From positions 2,600,570 through 2,664,569 of the forward strand of contig CM053246.1 of assembly GCA_028583405.1 (NCBI GenBank): a DNA stretch of 64,000 nucleotides, in the 5' to 3' direction. Position numbers and translations under genes: made by a program. This document shows, piece by piece, positions 53,640-64,000 of this stretch. The stretch's first letter is position 1, and each line of letters begins with the position of its first letter. Below the pieces are notes generated by a model that was not told where the DNA came from, did no database searches, and saw only the letters and a program-made list of their open reading frames with translations. The DNA is from Pogonophryne albipinna (taxonomy: Eukaryota > Chordata > Actinopteri > Perciformes > Artedidraconidae).

Positions 53640-54500
53640 AGTTACAGGGGTTGTTGTTAGCATTTGGTGCTAGCTCGGAGCTAACGGAGATTAGTAGCTG
53701 TTTCAACAATAAGGAGAGGGAGAGCTCTTTCCTGTCGGACTTTGAGAGACTGAGAGAGAGAGAGAGAGAGAGGGGGAGACATAGAGAGAGAGAGGGAGAC
53801 ATAGAGAGAGACTGAGAGCGTTAAAGGTGGGGTAGGTCATTTTGGAGAAACCAGCTCGAGTGCGCTAGAATTTGAAAATACACAACCGGAAAAAATCTGC
53901 CACTTCCTTACAGAGCCCCTCCTCCAACACACACGAACGCGCACATGACCAATGAGGGCACGAGATAAGTTTGTGCACAGATGGAAGGCTGACAGGCAGG
54001 TAGGCCATCCAGTTACTTTAGCCGGGCCGGCTCAGATGATTGGTCGTGCTTTTTACAGTACTACGGCTTCCACAGATTCAATTTTTTTATGGATTTTTTG
54101 TCAAAGCACTTAAGATATTCATTGCTATCAGGATGTTAAGAGCATTCCATGGAATATAACAAAAAGTGTATCTCGAGCCGGTTTCTCAAACTTACCTACC
54201 CCACCTTTAAGGGGGTTGTTGTTAGCATCTGGTGCTAGCTTGGAGCTAACGGAGATTAGAAGCTGTTTCAACAATAAGGAGAGGGAGAGTCAGCATATCC
54301 GGTCCTAGTCCGGTAATTACCTGCTAGCGGAAACTCTGCTACACAATTATTATTATTATTATTATTGAAACATGACCGGTAAGTTTCAAATTTGTCCGGT
54401 AAAATAAATTCTGTCCGGACATTTGACCGGCGAGAAAAAATCCTAGCGGAAACCCTATATACATGTATATGTATGTATATATATATATATATATGTATAT
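53400..54500. repeat. Mosaic of transposon fragments
   Basis: 53440-53510 has ACAGGGGACATGTCCCCCCC, typical of fish hAT ends. 53642-53735 (TTGTTGTTAGCATTTGGTGC...) is repeated at 54212-54295 on either side of the MITE at 53825, and a third diverged copy is near 54804-54865. The mosaic has no coding capacity. Confidence 0.6.
53825..54207. mobile_element. TTAA-flanked MITE, copy 3 of 4
   Basis: AGGTGGGGTAGGTCA ... CCCCACCT, flanked by TTAA at 53821-53824 and 54208-54211. It is nearly full-length and close to copies 1 and 2. It interrupts a duplicated block (53642-53735 / 54212-54295). Confidence 0.88.
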
Positions 54501-54506
54501 ATATTA

Positions 54507-55329
54507 TAGCTGTCAAGTTAACGCGTTAATAACGCGTTAACGCAAAAAAAAATTAACGCCACTAATTATTTTAACGCGATTAACGCATGTGTATTTTTTT
54601 TTCTTGGCCGACCCGTAGTTTCAGAGCGCATCGAGTTTAAAATACCATCTACAAGCTGATGCTGACAGCCCCGCTCCTGCTGCCTGCTTGCGGCAGACCA
54701 CACTTCCACGCTCACCGGCAGGCACCGACTGGCCATCGGGAGGACCGGGAGGGTGTGTGTATGTGTGGCCCGAGCGAGCGAGAGAGAGACCTTACGTGCA
54801 TTGTTGTTGTTAGCATCTGGTGCTAGCTAGCTGCGCTAACGGATATAAGGAGCTGTTTAAATGAAAACAGAGGAGCGACATTTCGCCACAACTGCGCCGA
54901 GCACTTGACTTTATGCAGGAAGCCAGACAGTGGGACATTGTACGAAAAGTCAGCACACTCAGCTCGGATAGTGCGCAACATGATTGCAGCGTCCACACAC
55001 ACACACACACACACACACACCATTTGTATTGTATTATTGTATGAGAGAGGTTCCAGGTTGAATTGAGGCGAATATTTGTAATGTTCAGAGGTTGTTGTGT
55101 TTAATATTCATGAGAATATTTGTCATTGTTCAAATGATAATAAACATTTGCATAAAGCATATTTGTCCACTCATATGTTGATAAGAGTATTAAAAACTTG
55201 AAAAATATTCCTCTAAGGTACATTTAGAACAGATAAAAAATGTGCGATTAATTTGCGATTAATCGCGATTAACTATGGACAATCATGTGATTAATCGCGA
55301 TTAAATATTTTAATCGACTGACAGCCCTA
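54507..55329. mobile_element. hAT-like element in an AT tract
   Basis: The left end TAGCTGTCAAGTTAACGCG and the right end CGACTGACAGCCCTA share the TAG..CTGTCA terminus of the 55430 element. Subterminal TTAACGCG and GATTAATCGCG motifs are dense. It lies in an AT dinucleotide tract, so the target duplication cannot be read securely. Internal (AC)n at 54997-55020. Confidence 0.75.
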
Positions 55330-55429
55330 ATATATATACATGTATATGTATGTATATATATACATGTATATGTGTATATATATACATATATATATACACA
55401 TATATATATATATATACATACATATATAT

Positions 55430-56479
55430 TAGGGCTGTCAAACGATTAAAATTTTTAATCAGATTAATCACAGCTTAAAAATTAATTAATCATGATTAAT
55501 CACCATTCGAACTATGTCCAGAATATGCCATTTATTTATGTATATTGTTGTGGGAATGGAAAGATAAATGAAAGAAGGCGGATATATCCATTTAACATAC
55601 AGTATCTATGTTTATTATAACATTTTTCTGCGTGTCAAAATGAAAGAGAGCACACACACCTATCAATCATCAAACCGTGAGGTCTTAATTCATTACGTGT
55701 TGATTTCTATCAACGGGGGAGTACTTCAGGAAAGTCGACAGCGGGGGGGGGCGGCGGCGGCTAGTGGAGTACTTCGTGACCACAGAGTGCGAACGTTGTG
55801 ATCAGCTGTTTTAGCGCAGTTCTCCAGTGAAGGGGGGGGGGGTGGGGAGAAAGTCTCCCTCCGCAGCCGGTTGGCGTAGTTTTGGCACAATTCCGTTGTA
55901 CAGACCGACGTTAACAGCAGCCCTGTCTGTGCACACGGATACCGACTCTGTCGTCCGGTGATCTAACCGCCTTCTGGAAAAGCTTCACAAGTACGTCGGT
56001 ACGCAAATGCGCTTTGTGACACAAGTTTCAGATTACGCACATAACCTGCGTACCAGTTATGTGCACCCCTGTACTACAGCAAAAGTATTCTCCGTCGGGA
56101 CTTCCTGCAACAACACCGACATTATCAAAGATGTTCTATTGAGAAGACGATCACTACGTGACAAAAGTTTTCAAAACCGTTTCTGGTCTTCGGTATTTCC
56201 AGACAATTGGCTACTGAAATCAATCTTACTAACTGCTGTCTGTGCAATTTACTCCGCGCGAGTTGGCGGACTTTATTTTGCTTACTTTAACATCATTTTT
56301 CATGGTGGGGCTAAGCCATTTCTTGGTATGGGTGTAGCCTACCCCAGCCATACCCTGGCGCTGCCACTGGTGGGATATATGGGGCGGGCCATTCTGCACA
56401 TGCGTTAAATGCGTTAATGCAATGCAATTAATTCAAAACATTTATTACCGCCGTTAACGCGATAATTTTGACAGCACTA
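55430..56479. mobile_element. hAT-like element, inverted copy of 1612-2654
   Basis: It starts TAGGGCTGTCAAACG and ends TTTGACAGCACTA, with ATATATAT on both sides (55422-55429, 56480-56487), an 8-bp duplication within an AT tract. The body matches 1612-2654 closely in reverse. A + frame of 133 codons (56007-56408) is partly preserved in the other copy but matches no known protein. Confidence 0.87.
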
Positions 56480-56531
56480 ATATATATATATACATATATA
56501 TACATACATATACATATATACATATATATAT

Positions 56532-57886
56532 CAGTGACGTGCGGTGAGGTTCATGGCTGGTGAGGCACTGACTCTTTCAGAGTCAGATTTACAAATATTA
56601 TATATTTTGACCTTAAAGGTGGCGGGGTAGGTAATTTTGGAGAAACCAGCTCGAGTGCGCTAGAATTTGAAAATACACAGCCCCTCCTCCAACACACACA
56701 TGACCAATGAGGGCACGAGATAAGTTTGTGCACAGATGGAAGGCTGACAGGCAGGTTATTTTAGCCGGGCCGGCTAAAATGAGTGGTCGTGCTTTTTACA
56801 GTACTACGGCTTCCACAGATGAAATGTTTTTATGTATTTTTTGTCAAAGCACTTCAGATATTCATTGCTATCGGGATGTTAAGAGCATTCCATGGAATAT
56901 AACAAAAAGTGTATATCGTGCCGGTTTCTCAAACTTACCTACCCCACCTTTAATCGAAATATTCTGTCATTTTCAAAAGCTTTTTTAGTCTGATGCTTCG
57001 ATTCATTTTAAACAGACCGTTCAACAAAAGGATACCCAAAATCTAAATATTGGATTGTTCTTTCTTAGTAAGATCCCATTTTCATTACAATTGTGGTCTT
57101 ACCTTGACTTGAAGATGAAGTCCATGCTATCCTTCTGGACAACAATCTTTATTACTTTTTGGTAAAAGCCCTCCTTATCTTCCTCTAGTTTCAAAAGTCT
57201 AGTTTGTTGTTTGCTCTGCCGTCTCTGCGTAGAATAACAGTAGCAACAAGAACCTGTGGGCTCACTTGCGCCCCCTTCAGTGCGGCAGAGGTTGTGGCTG
57301 CCTCCCCTGGTGCTTTTTTCATTGCCGTTGTATGATGAGACCAGCGAGCTTAAATATCATATATACGTGAAATAAGTTATTTAGAGACTATGGATGGCGA
57401 GGATAAATGTAATAAAGGGATCTACAAACATTACATTGGTGACATACAGTGAGACGGTGCAGGCATGCGCTTAGGGCCCGCTTTCCAGCCAGTTTCTGTG
57501 GGGTGACGCATTCTGAGGTGAGGCAGAGCTCATCTGTGCCTCACCTCACCACACAGTAACTGGCTTGAGCGCGCTCACAAAATAAGTGCCCGCACTAAAT
57601 TAGTGCCCGTGCTCCAGCCAGTTACTGTGGGCTTCTGTGAGGCAGAGCTCGTCCCTGCCTCACTTCTCAATCTCATCGCTCCCCGTAGTTGTAGCGGAGC
57701 TCGGCAAATTAACCGATTTTTACTATAAAAAGCGATTGGAATCAAACAGAAATCACATTTACAACACAGATCAGTGGACACATTTTATTATTATTATTAT
57801 TTGTATTATTATTATTTTTTTCCGTTACATTGGAGAATGACAAGTGAGGCTCTGCCTCACCTGCCTCCCCTGACCGCACGTCGCTG
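56532..57886. mobile_element. hAT-like element with a MITE inside
   Basis: Ends CAGTGACGTGCGGTGAGG and (reverse complement of the right) CAGCGACGTGCGGTCAGG form inverted repeats. ATATATAT flanks both sides (56524-56531, 57887-57894). The TTAA MITE copy 4 (56617-56949) is nested inside. Repeated GTGAGGCAGAG motifs lie near 57515-57665. There is no transposase. Confidence 0.85.
56617..56949. mobile_element. TTAA-flanked MITE, copy 4 of 4, internally deleted
   Basis: AGGTGGCGGGGTAGG ... CCCCACCT with TTAA at 56613-56616 and 56950-56953. It lacks about 40 bp found in the other copies between ACACA and CCCCTCC and a short piece near the GGCAGGT(TA) block. Confidence 0.86.
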
Positions 57887-58158
57887 ATATATATATATTT
57901 TAAGTATCATGCTAAATGCTAAATTAAGCTCTGTTGCTTGGATATCAGATCCTGTTACAGCGTAATATAAAAGTACATAACGATTGATGTGTAAATTAGC
58001 ATAATTGCTAGCTAGCCCTAGCTGCTAACTGCCGCGGCCGCCTCGTTAATATCAAAATCCATCATGTAACAATCCATTACCATGCTGTCATGAACGTGCG
58101 GTGCTGTTACGTGTACAAATTGACGTGTTTAATGTGAACGAGCATTTTGGGGGGCGTG

Positions 58159-58494
58159 TATGGAAGCCAACAAGAGACAGAAGTATTTGAATTTTATCAG
58201 ACACCAAATTTATAGCATTGAAAATAATTACTTTGAAAATCATGTATCTGAATATTTTTGCTCCGAATTTACCTATGTGAAATAAAAATGTAACAATTCA
58301 AGTTAAAAAAATTAGAATAGTCAAATTCAGATCCCAAAAATTCAAGTGAAAAAAATGTGAATGTTTAAAAATTCGACTTCAAAAAGTGTTTAAAATTCGA
58401 TGTCCAAAATTGCGATGCAACATCATCCGGGCTACTCAGACAGGATAAGCAATCGAGCCCGAATGCAATCAAACTGACTTCTGGCCCATCAGAG
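58159..58494 (+). repeat. Left inverted arm of copy B
   Basis: Includes TATTTGAATTTTATCAGACA and GATAAGCAATCGAGCCCGAA. It pairs with 63383-63735 in inverse orientation with small gaps. Confidence 0.88.
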
Positions 58495-59003
58495 CCAAGC
58501 GGCGAACTCCGGGAGTGCGGTGAAGCCCAATGCTGCAAACTATAGGCGATGGATGCAGATGGGAGCAATTCCCGTAGACCCTATGTTAAAATGTCCAACT
58601 TAACATCAGAAAATGAACATGTTTCTAGCCTGGATCCACAAAAACATATTCTGTATATAGTTAGATTCCCCCTTCATGACAACGGGACTGCTGCTCCTAG
58701 CTCCGCTGTCTCACTGCTAGCTCCGTTAGCTCCATTGGCTCCGTGATGCTACAGGGGCTCAGCTCATGAGGAGAACACTACTTGAACTCGGCCGTGTTTG
58801 TTGTGTTGGTTCCTGGTGGACTATTCGTCATGCAAATATAGGATTTATCTGAGGTTAAAACAGAACGTCCATGAATGCAGTTTCTTCAGTAAGTCAACCC
58901 TGCGTACTTTATGTTATGTTACTGGTGTTTTTATTAAGCTAACGTTAATGAATGTTTAGAGTTGGGTTAGCATTTGAGCAATCGTAGCTCCATCTGTGCT
59001 AAC

Positions 59004-59807
59004 TAGAGATGTCCCGATCCGATCACGTGATCGGGGATCTGAGCCGATCACGTGATTTTGAAAAGATCGGAATCGGGAGAAAAAAATCGGGGATCGGGAT
59101 TTTTTTTTTTTTTTATAAAATATTTTTATTATTTTATTTCATGTTACAAAACAAAAATGACCATGTTGACGTCTTAAAGTCATCCTGAGGCCTTAGTTTT
59201 TGTTAAAAATTACACAACATCATGTATGTGTTGCTTCTTTTGGGCTTGTTTTCATAGACCTGGTTGCTTATTTCTCTCAAATCTGGCAACAGAGTGGGCG
59301 CAGTGTCTAATAGTAGCAGTAAGCTAACGAGAGGCTACGTTCAGCTGGTGACTCGGGAGACGGGACAGAGAAAATGTCAGGAGTTTGGAAGTATTATAAA
59401 ATTGAAAGCGAAGGCAGTGTAACAGCCAGATACAATGATTGCAAGAAGGAGGTTCCGCGTGGTGGAAAGAACAGAGCTACGTTCAACACGACCAATCTAA
59501 TACGCCACCTGAGAAACAAACACAAACAACAACACGATGAGTACACAGCGGCCACTCAGGTATCGGCACTGAAACAACCGACACTTTCAGAGACTTTTAA
59601 AAGGAAAGAGAAACTGCCCCAGAACAAAAAATAACAGCCAAGATAGCTGAATGCATCGCGTTGGATGACCAGCCGTTATCGGTTACCTTTTTCTCTCTTA
59701 ATGCATTGCATAAAGATCGGATCGGGAAAAATCGGTATCGGCAGATTGTCAAAATCAAATGATCGGAATCGGATCGGGAGCAAAAAAAGGTGATCGGGAC
59801 ATCCCTA
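59004..59807 (+). mobile_element. hAT-like element with BED-finger ORF, nested in copy B
   Basis: Ends TAGAGATGTCCCGATC and GATCGGGACATCCCTA form inverted repeats. Perfect GTGCTAAC duplications flank it (58996-59003, 59808-59815). Both ends are dense in GATCGG repeats. It retains the start of a transposase gene (59374-59634) and has lost the catalytic part. Confidence 0.92.
59374..59634 (+). pseudogene. Truncated hAT transposase, BED zinc-finger N-terminus
   Basis: The 86-aa frame starts MSGVWKYYKIESEG and has a BED finger: NDC, then KNRATFNTTNLIRHLRNKH, with TTNL...HL...H intact. The expected first Cys appears as Tyr (ARYNDC), which would impair zinc binding. QPTLSETF follows, typical of this class. 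The frame ends early at an A-rich run. Shifting frame there restores ITAKIAECIALDDQPLSV, so a frameshift plus a large internal deletion killed the gene. Confidence 0.82.
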
Positions 59808-61990
59808 GTGCTAACGATGCTATGCGTAGCATCCAAGTTAAACGTAATAGAGAAGTATAAAACATTAAGTGGGATGCTACTGTATACCAAAAGACTTCTG
59901 TGTGAGGTTGGTAAAATAAGGTCATCCTTGTACGTTAGATAGTTGGTTTGCTAGTTAGGTTACTGTATGCATTGTTAAGGTTCATTTCAATTCGCTATGC
60001 TCTACTATAGCATAAAATAGACTAGCTAACGTCAATGTATTGTTGAAGAGAGTTAGTGTATATTAAATCAACCTCACAATAAAATGTGTGTATCTTTAAA
60101 ATATGAACGTCACATTTCAAGATGGTCCAGAAATAACGCTCCCTTAGATATTGTAATATGGTTTGTTGAACTGGAGTTATTTATTGCAGCTAACCGCCTA
60201 TCCGACGAACGACCCAAACATTGTTGTTTTTAATATTATTACCAATGCCTCTTTTAATTGTATTATCCTCACACTTAAGAAACAGCCTTATCGTGGCTGT
60301 AGAACGGAACATGTAACTTAATATCTGCATTTAAGGACGATGAATAGCGTAGTCAATGCTTTAGTGACAAGGAAATGATTTGTTTAAATATTAGATATGA
60401 CGTTATCTGTGACTTCAGTGAAAATTAAGCTTATCCATTGCATTGCATTTGTTCAATAGGTTTGTGTCTTACCCTTACGTGTGTGATACATATGAATATG
60501 GCATATGAAAACAAATTAATTTGACTGACTCATGAAAAACTCATCCAAAGTAACAGTAAAATAAAAAGGACCTACACAATAATACTCAATCAAACTGATA
60601 CAGTATAAGGACTGTGATATCCAGCCATTTCTTAAGTATAACAATAAGATTATGACCCGTTTTTAAAAGAAGATAAAACGTTGTTTGCATGTAAAGAAGT
60701 CTGTAACCCACGCATTTAACTTTACATCTGTTTGTTCAAAGTGTCCTTAAGGTGATCCAGACAGGCTGGACCAGATGAGAGACAGATCTGGACTCCTAGC
60801 AGCAGAGAACTTCAGCACGGATTCCAAGGTACACCTTTTTCATACTTTACAAATAATGCATAAAGTAATGACTCTAATACACTGATACACATGCCATTAA
60901 ACATGACTGAATACTAGATCACCTACACATCAGTGAAGTTGAGTGTACTTTCTTAGAAAAAGGTTACATTTACATTTTACCAAGCAACATCACTTTTTTG
61001 TTCAACTTTCACATTTCAATGTATTTAAGGCAAATATGATTGAACATAGTGAGAACTGCGACCCTTTGTCTCTGCATACTGACTGTACAAAACATGTTAA
61101 AAGTGATTCTTTCAGAGAGACAACCGAACAGAGCAAGCTTCTACAGTTGCACTAAGTTTTGATAACAGTTACATATTATTTTAATAATACATTTATTTCA
61201 ATGTTGATGAATTTAGAACGGTTTATTCATAATCTGATTATCTTTGTAGTACACTGTTGGATTTAAAAAAACACATTCAAATAAAAAAAATCAGCCCCTG
61301 AACAAACAAACACACCTCTTTCTTAAATAACACACATGCTCTGCAATAATATGTGTTTTGATATTTCTGTTAGGAAAGGACAGGCCTGAGAGACAGGACT
61401 GCTTCACCATTTTCTCTTTCTCTGAGGGTCCAGAAGATCCAAGAGGGAAAGGAGAAGCTGATGTGATGAGATTTAAGAGCAGTACAGGACATTCACTAAG
61501 AGACACTTATATTGTAACACAAAGGCCTGCACACTGAATAGTTTTGTAGTCTAACAGGAACTTAATTGTTGTGTTGTGTTTTACGTTGCACCTCAGAGAC
61601 AGTGTGATTATTGTCAGGCCTATAAAGTTTGGCACAAAAAAAAGTCAGCTGATCAAATGCATTTGCCTCACTTTATGAGCTTCACATCGCTTGTGCCTTG
61701 TACCGCAGAGTTTGCAACGTCACAAATAAATGGTGCCAATCTTCAGTCAGATGTGAATGTGTAATCTAACATTTTCAGTAAGAATAACGGACGAAAGGAG
61801 TGCAAATACAATTTATTGAAATGTGAACTAAAAGTTCACCCTAAACATCACCATTTTTTCAAAATAAAAACCAAATAATATACATAAATTACACTAAATG
61901 TTAATCTGTTAATTGACAGGCTAGGCCTGTGCAGGTGGTATCAGCTATGCCCAGCATGGGCTAAGTTCTGTAGGTGCAGCTGGTGCAGGT

Positions 61991-62158
61991 CCTCCTCCCT
62001 CAGGCCTGGTCCTCCTCCCTCAGGCCTGGTCCTCCTCCCTCAGGCCTGGTCCTTCTCCCTCAGGCCTGGTCCTCCTCCCTCAGGCCTGGTCTTCCTCCAT
62101 CAGGCCTGGCCCTCCTCCCTCAGGCCTGGTCCTCCTCTATCAGGCCTGGTCCTCCTCA
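61991..62158. repeat. 20-bp minisatellite, about 8 copies
   Basis: CCTCCTCCCTCAGGCCTGGT repeats eight times with few changes. Copy A has a single such unit (reverse complement GACCAGGCCTGATGGAGG near 9917), so the array expanded only in copy B. Confidence 0.93.
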
Positions 62159-63382
62159 CAGGGAAAGACCCTCAGTCCTCTCTGGCCAAACCAACAGACA
62201 GGACGTTCATAAAGCTGAGGTCTCCTCCAAAGTCTCTAATCATCCATCCTGTGAATATGAGAGGGGAACAAATAGTGTAATAGATGCTTTGGACAATAAG
62301 AAATATAAAGTTAACTGTTGAGTTGCTCAGTTTTTTAGATTGACAGGGTTTAATAATACAAACAAAAGGAGAGGCACCGTAAAATAAAGATTGGTCTTTC
62401 AATAAATTGTGTTGATTTTGTCTTTTGAATTGTTTGTCTAAAGTCAAGTAGCTAGAACTGTTACTTATAGTTTGAATGATACAGTCTGGTTATAATGTTT
62501 GGAGGAGGCATCACAGGTAAGAGCACCATTTGTTGTGTTCCATCCACAACAAATGCACACAGATTGATGTGTGTGTATTTATTGATCTACTATTTCTTGA
62601 ATCATTACTGTCAGTCCAAAACAAGAGATTTTGTTTTAGAAACATGTTTTTAAAACATTATCTCTTTTCCACTACACTATCTTGAATATTTTAGTTTTTA
62701 CATCACTACATTTATCTAACAGCTTTAACATCGTAAAGGTGTCACTTCGGACTCTGGGTAATTATGACAGTATGTCCTACTATTTTAAGAGTTTGAACAA
62801 ACCAGACCTTGATCTATTAATGTAGAAAATAGTCAGCACATTAAACCATTATGAAAGTAATCATTAGTTAGCTCATTGTTCAAAATGAGCTCCAACTACA
62901 ACAGTTAAGTCAACTCGTGCATCGGTAATAACGATAAAACAAATGATATAATATAATAGTATAACTTGTGTCTACTTTAAATACTTTAACAACACTTTCC
63001 TAATTATACTAGCATACTTTTACTAAAGTAACATTAACATGTTTAAATGCAGGGCTTTTGTAAGAGAGTATTTGTATAGTGTAGCATGGTCTACTTGACT
63101 TATCTAACCGAAGTGATCTTAACGTTACTTTGCAAACCGTCACCCCCACACACACACAAAAGGACACGGTAACGTGATTCACTTCAATTAATGATAACTA
63201 CGGAGCTTGCTAACAGCAAGGCACAAGGCTCACTCATTTAGCTAGCTAATGTAAGATACAAATGCTGTCGAGCCCTCACTGCTTGTAAAATAAAGAGCAC
63301 AAACTCACTACTTACCCGAGCCCCACTGTTCTCCGTCATTTTTCTCCCGGGTTGTTGTGATCACATGACTGACAAAGCCGTG

Positions 63383-63735
63383 CTCTGATAGGCCAGAAGT
63401 CGGTTTGATTGCATTCGGGCTCGATTGCTTATCCTGTCTGAGTAGCCCGGATGATGCTGCATCGAAATTTTGGACATCGAATTATAAACACCGATATTTT
63501 TGACGTCGAATTTTAAACACCGAAATTGTGCATTCGAATTTTTTTCACTTCAATTTTTGGGATCTGAATTTGAACATTCAATTTTTTTTAACTTGAATTG
63601 TTACATTTTTATTTCACATAGGTAAATTCGGAGCAAACAAATTCAGATACATGATTTTCAAAGTAATTATTTTCAATGCTATAAATTCGGTGTCTGATAC
63701 AATTCAAATACTTCTGTCTCTTGTTTGCTTCCATA
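63383..63735 (-). repeat. Right inverted arm of copy B
   Basis: Reverse complement matches 58159-58494. Just inside it, on the - strand, lies the MTENSGAR start and the donor gtaagt near 63336. Confidence 0.88.
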
Positions 63736-64000
63736 TTTTCCCGGGAAACAAACACAATACACACAAACGCGTCACAGATTATTTTGCGTTATTTGGCTGC
63801 CGAACGAAATCATGTACGCAGCTCGCGACGTAACTAGGAGTCTAGTCGACGGTTTAAGTACTACAAGTAAAAAAATATTTATTTTATTTTTTTAATTTAA
63901 TTACGTTGTTCATAAATTAATCTGAGGGCCGCAAAAAGAGGGCCGCCATTTGCCCATCCCTGGTCTAGACTCTAGACATTGATTTTATTCTGAAAATGCA
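63736..64000. other. Intergenic, nothing recognised
   Basis: AT-rich sequence to the window end. A GGGCCGCCATTTGCCCATCC string near 63940 is of fish-repeat type but cannot be bounded here. Confidence 0.4.

Larger units (their letters stand above)
58159..63735 (+). mobile_element. Large terminal-inverted-repeat element, copy B
   Basis: 58159-58494 and 63383-63735 are highly similar inverted arms of about 340-350 bp, each starting TATGGAAGC(C/A)AACAAGAGAC. The 5.6-kb body matches copy A (9394-16530) in reverse. On the + strand it holds an ATG block ending TCTTCA|gtaagt (58871-58888), an exon-like block 60741-60828 ending AAG|gtacac, and an exon-like block from 61374 after TCTGTTAG. On the - strand an ATG block MTENSGAR ends at a strong gtaagt donor near 63336. 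No transposase domain is recognised. A hAT is nested at 59004-59807. Target duplications are not clear. Confidence 0.7.

Noticed and set aside
55568..56408. Conserved short frames shared by the hAT copies at 1612 and 55430
   Set aside because: Conservation follows from the DNA being recent copies; the frames resemble no transposase and are interrupted differently.

Overview
The window is nuclear DNA from a ray-finned fish, very probably an acanthomorph teleost. It has vertebrate split genes with GT-AG introns, hAT-like elements with 8-bp target duplications, tRNA-derived SINEs, an L2-clade LINE with the typical ATTG-rich 3' tail, long dinucleotide microsatellites and AT-rich intergenic sequence. 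No prokaryotic, viral or organellar region was seen.

Only two host genes can be built with confidence. bcl6a (+ strand, coding 44647-48879, eight coding exons, 698 aa) is the BTB/six-zinc-finger transcriptional repressor BCL6. lsm2 (- strand, coding 53023-50680, five exons, 95 aa) is the U6 snRNP ring subunit LSM2. They lie tail to tail, with poly(A) signals about 370 bp apart. Upstream of bcl6a, four STAT/BCL6-type palindromes fall within 73 bp (42512-42584), fitting BCL6 autoregulation. lsm2 intron 1 appears to be a GC-AG intron that splits the ATG from the rest of the protein.

Layout. 1-8500: intergenic, with a hAT nested in another hAT (781-2953), a SINE and a possible CRE-bearing first exon on the - strand. 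9.4-16.5 kb: copy A of a large repeat family with exon-like modules, split by a full-length L2 LINE (about 11515-16126) whose two ORFs are both open. 17-28 kb: repeats, two possible conserved regulatory blocks, a dead retroelement ORF and a SINE split by a hAT. 28.7-31.7 kb: a terminal-inverted-repeat element holding two further hATs. 31.7-44.6 kb: gene-poor DNA upstream of bcl6a with a (TG)100 microsatellite. 44.6-53.1 kb: bcl6a and lsm2. 53.1-57.9 kb: a (GA)60 tract followed by several hATs, three of them in one AT-dinucleotide tract. 58.16-63.74 kb: copy B of the large family, here bounded by terminal inverted repeats of about 340-350 bp.

The most unusual structure is the A/B family. The two copies lie in opposite orientation about 50 kb apart. 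They share short blocks flanked by splice-like signals on both strands and a terminal exon-like block with a poly(A) signal. Copy B also serves as an unoccupied-site reference that fixes where the L2 entered copy A. All calls come from reading the sequence; no database search was possible.
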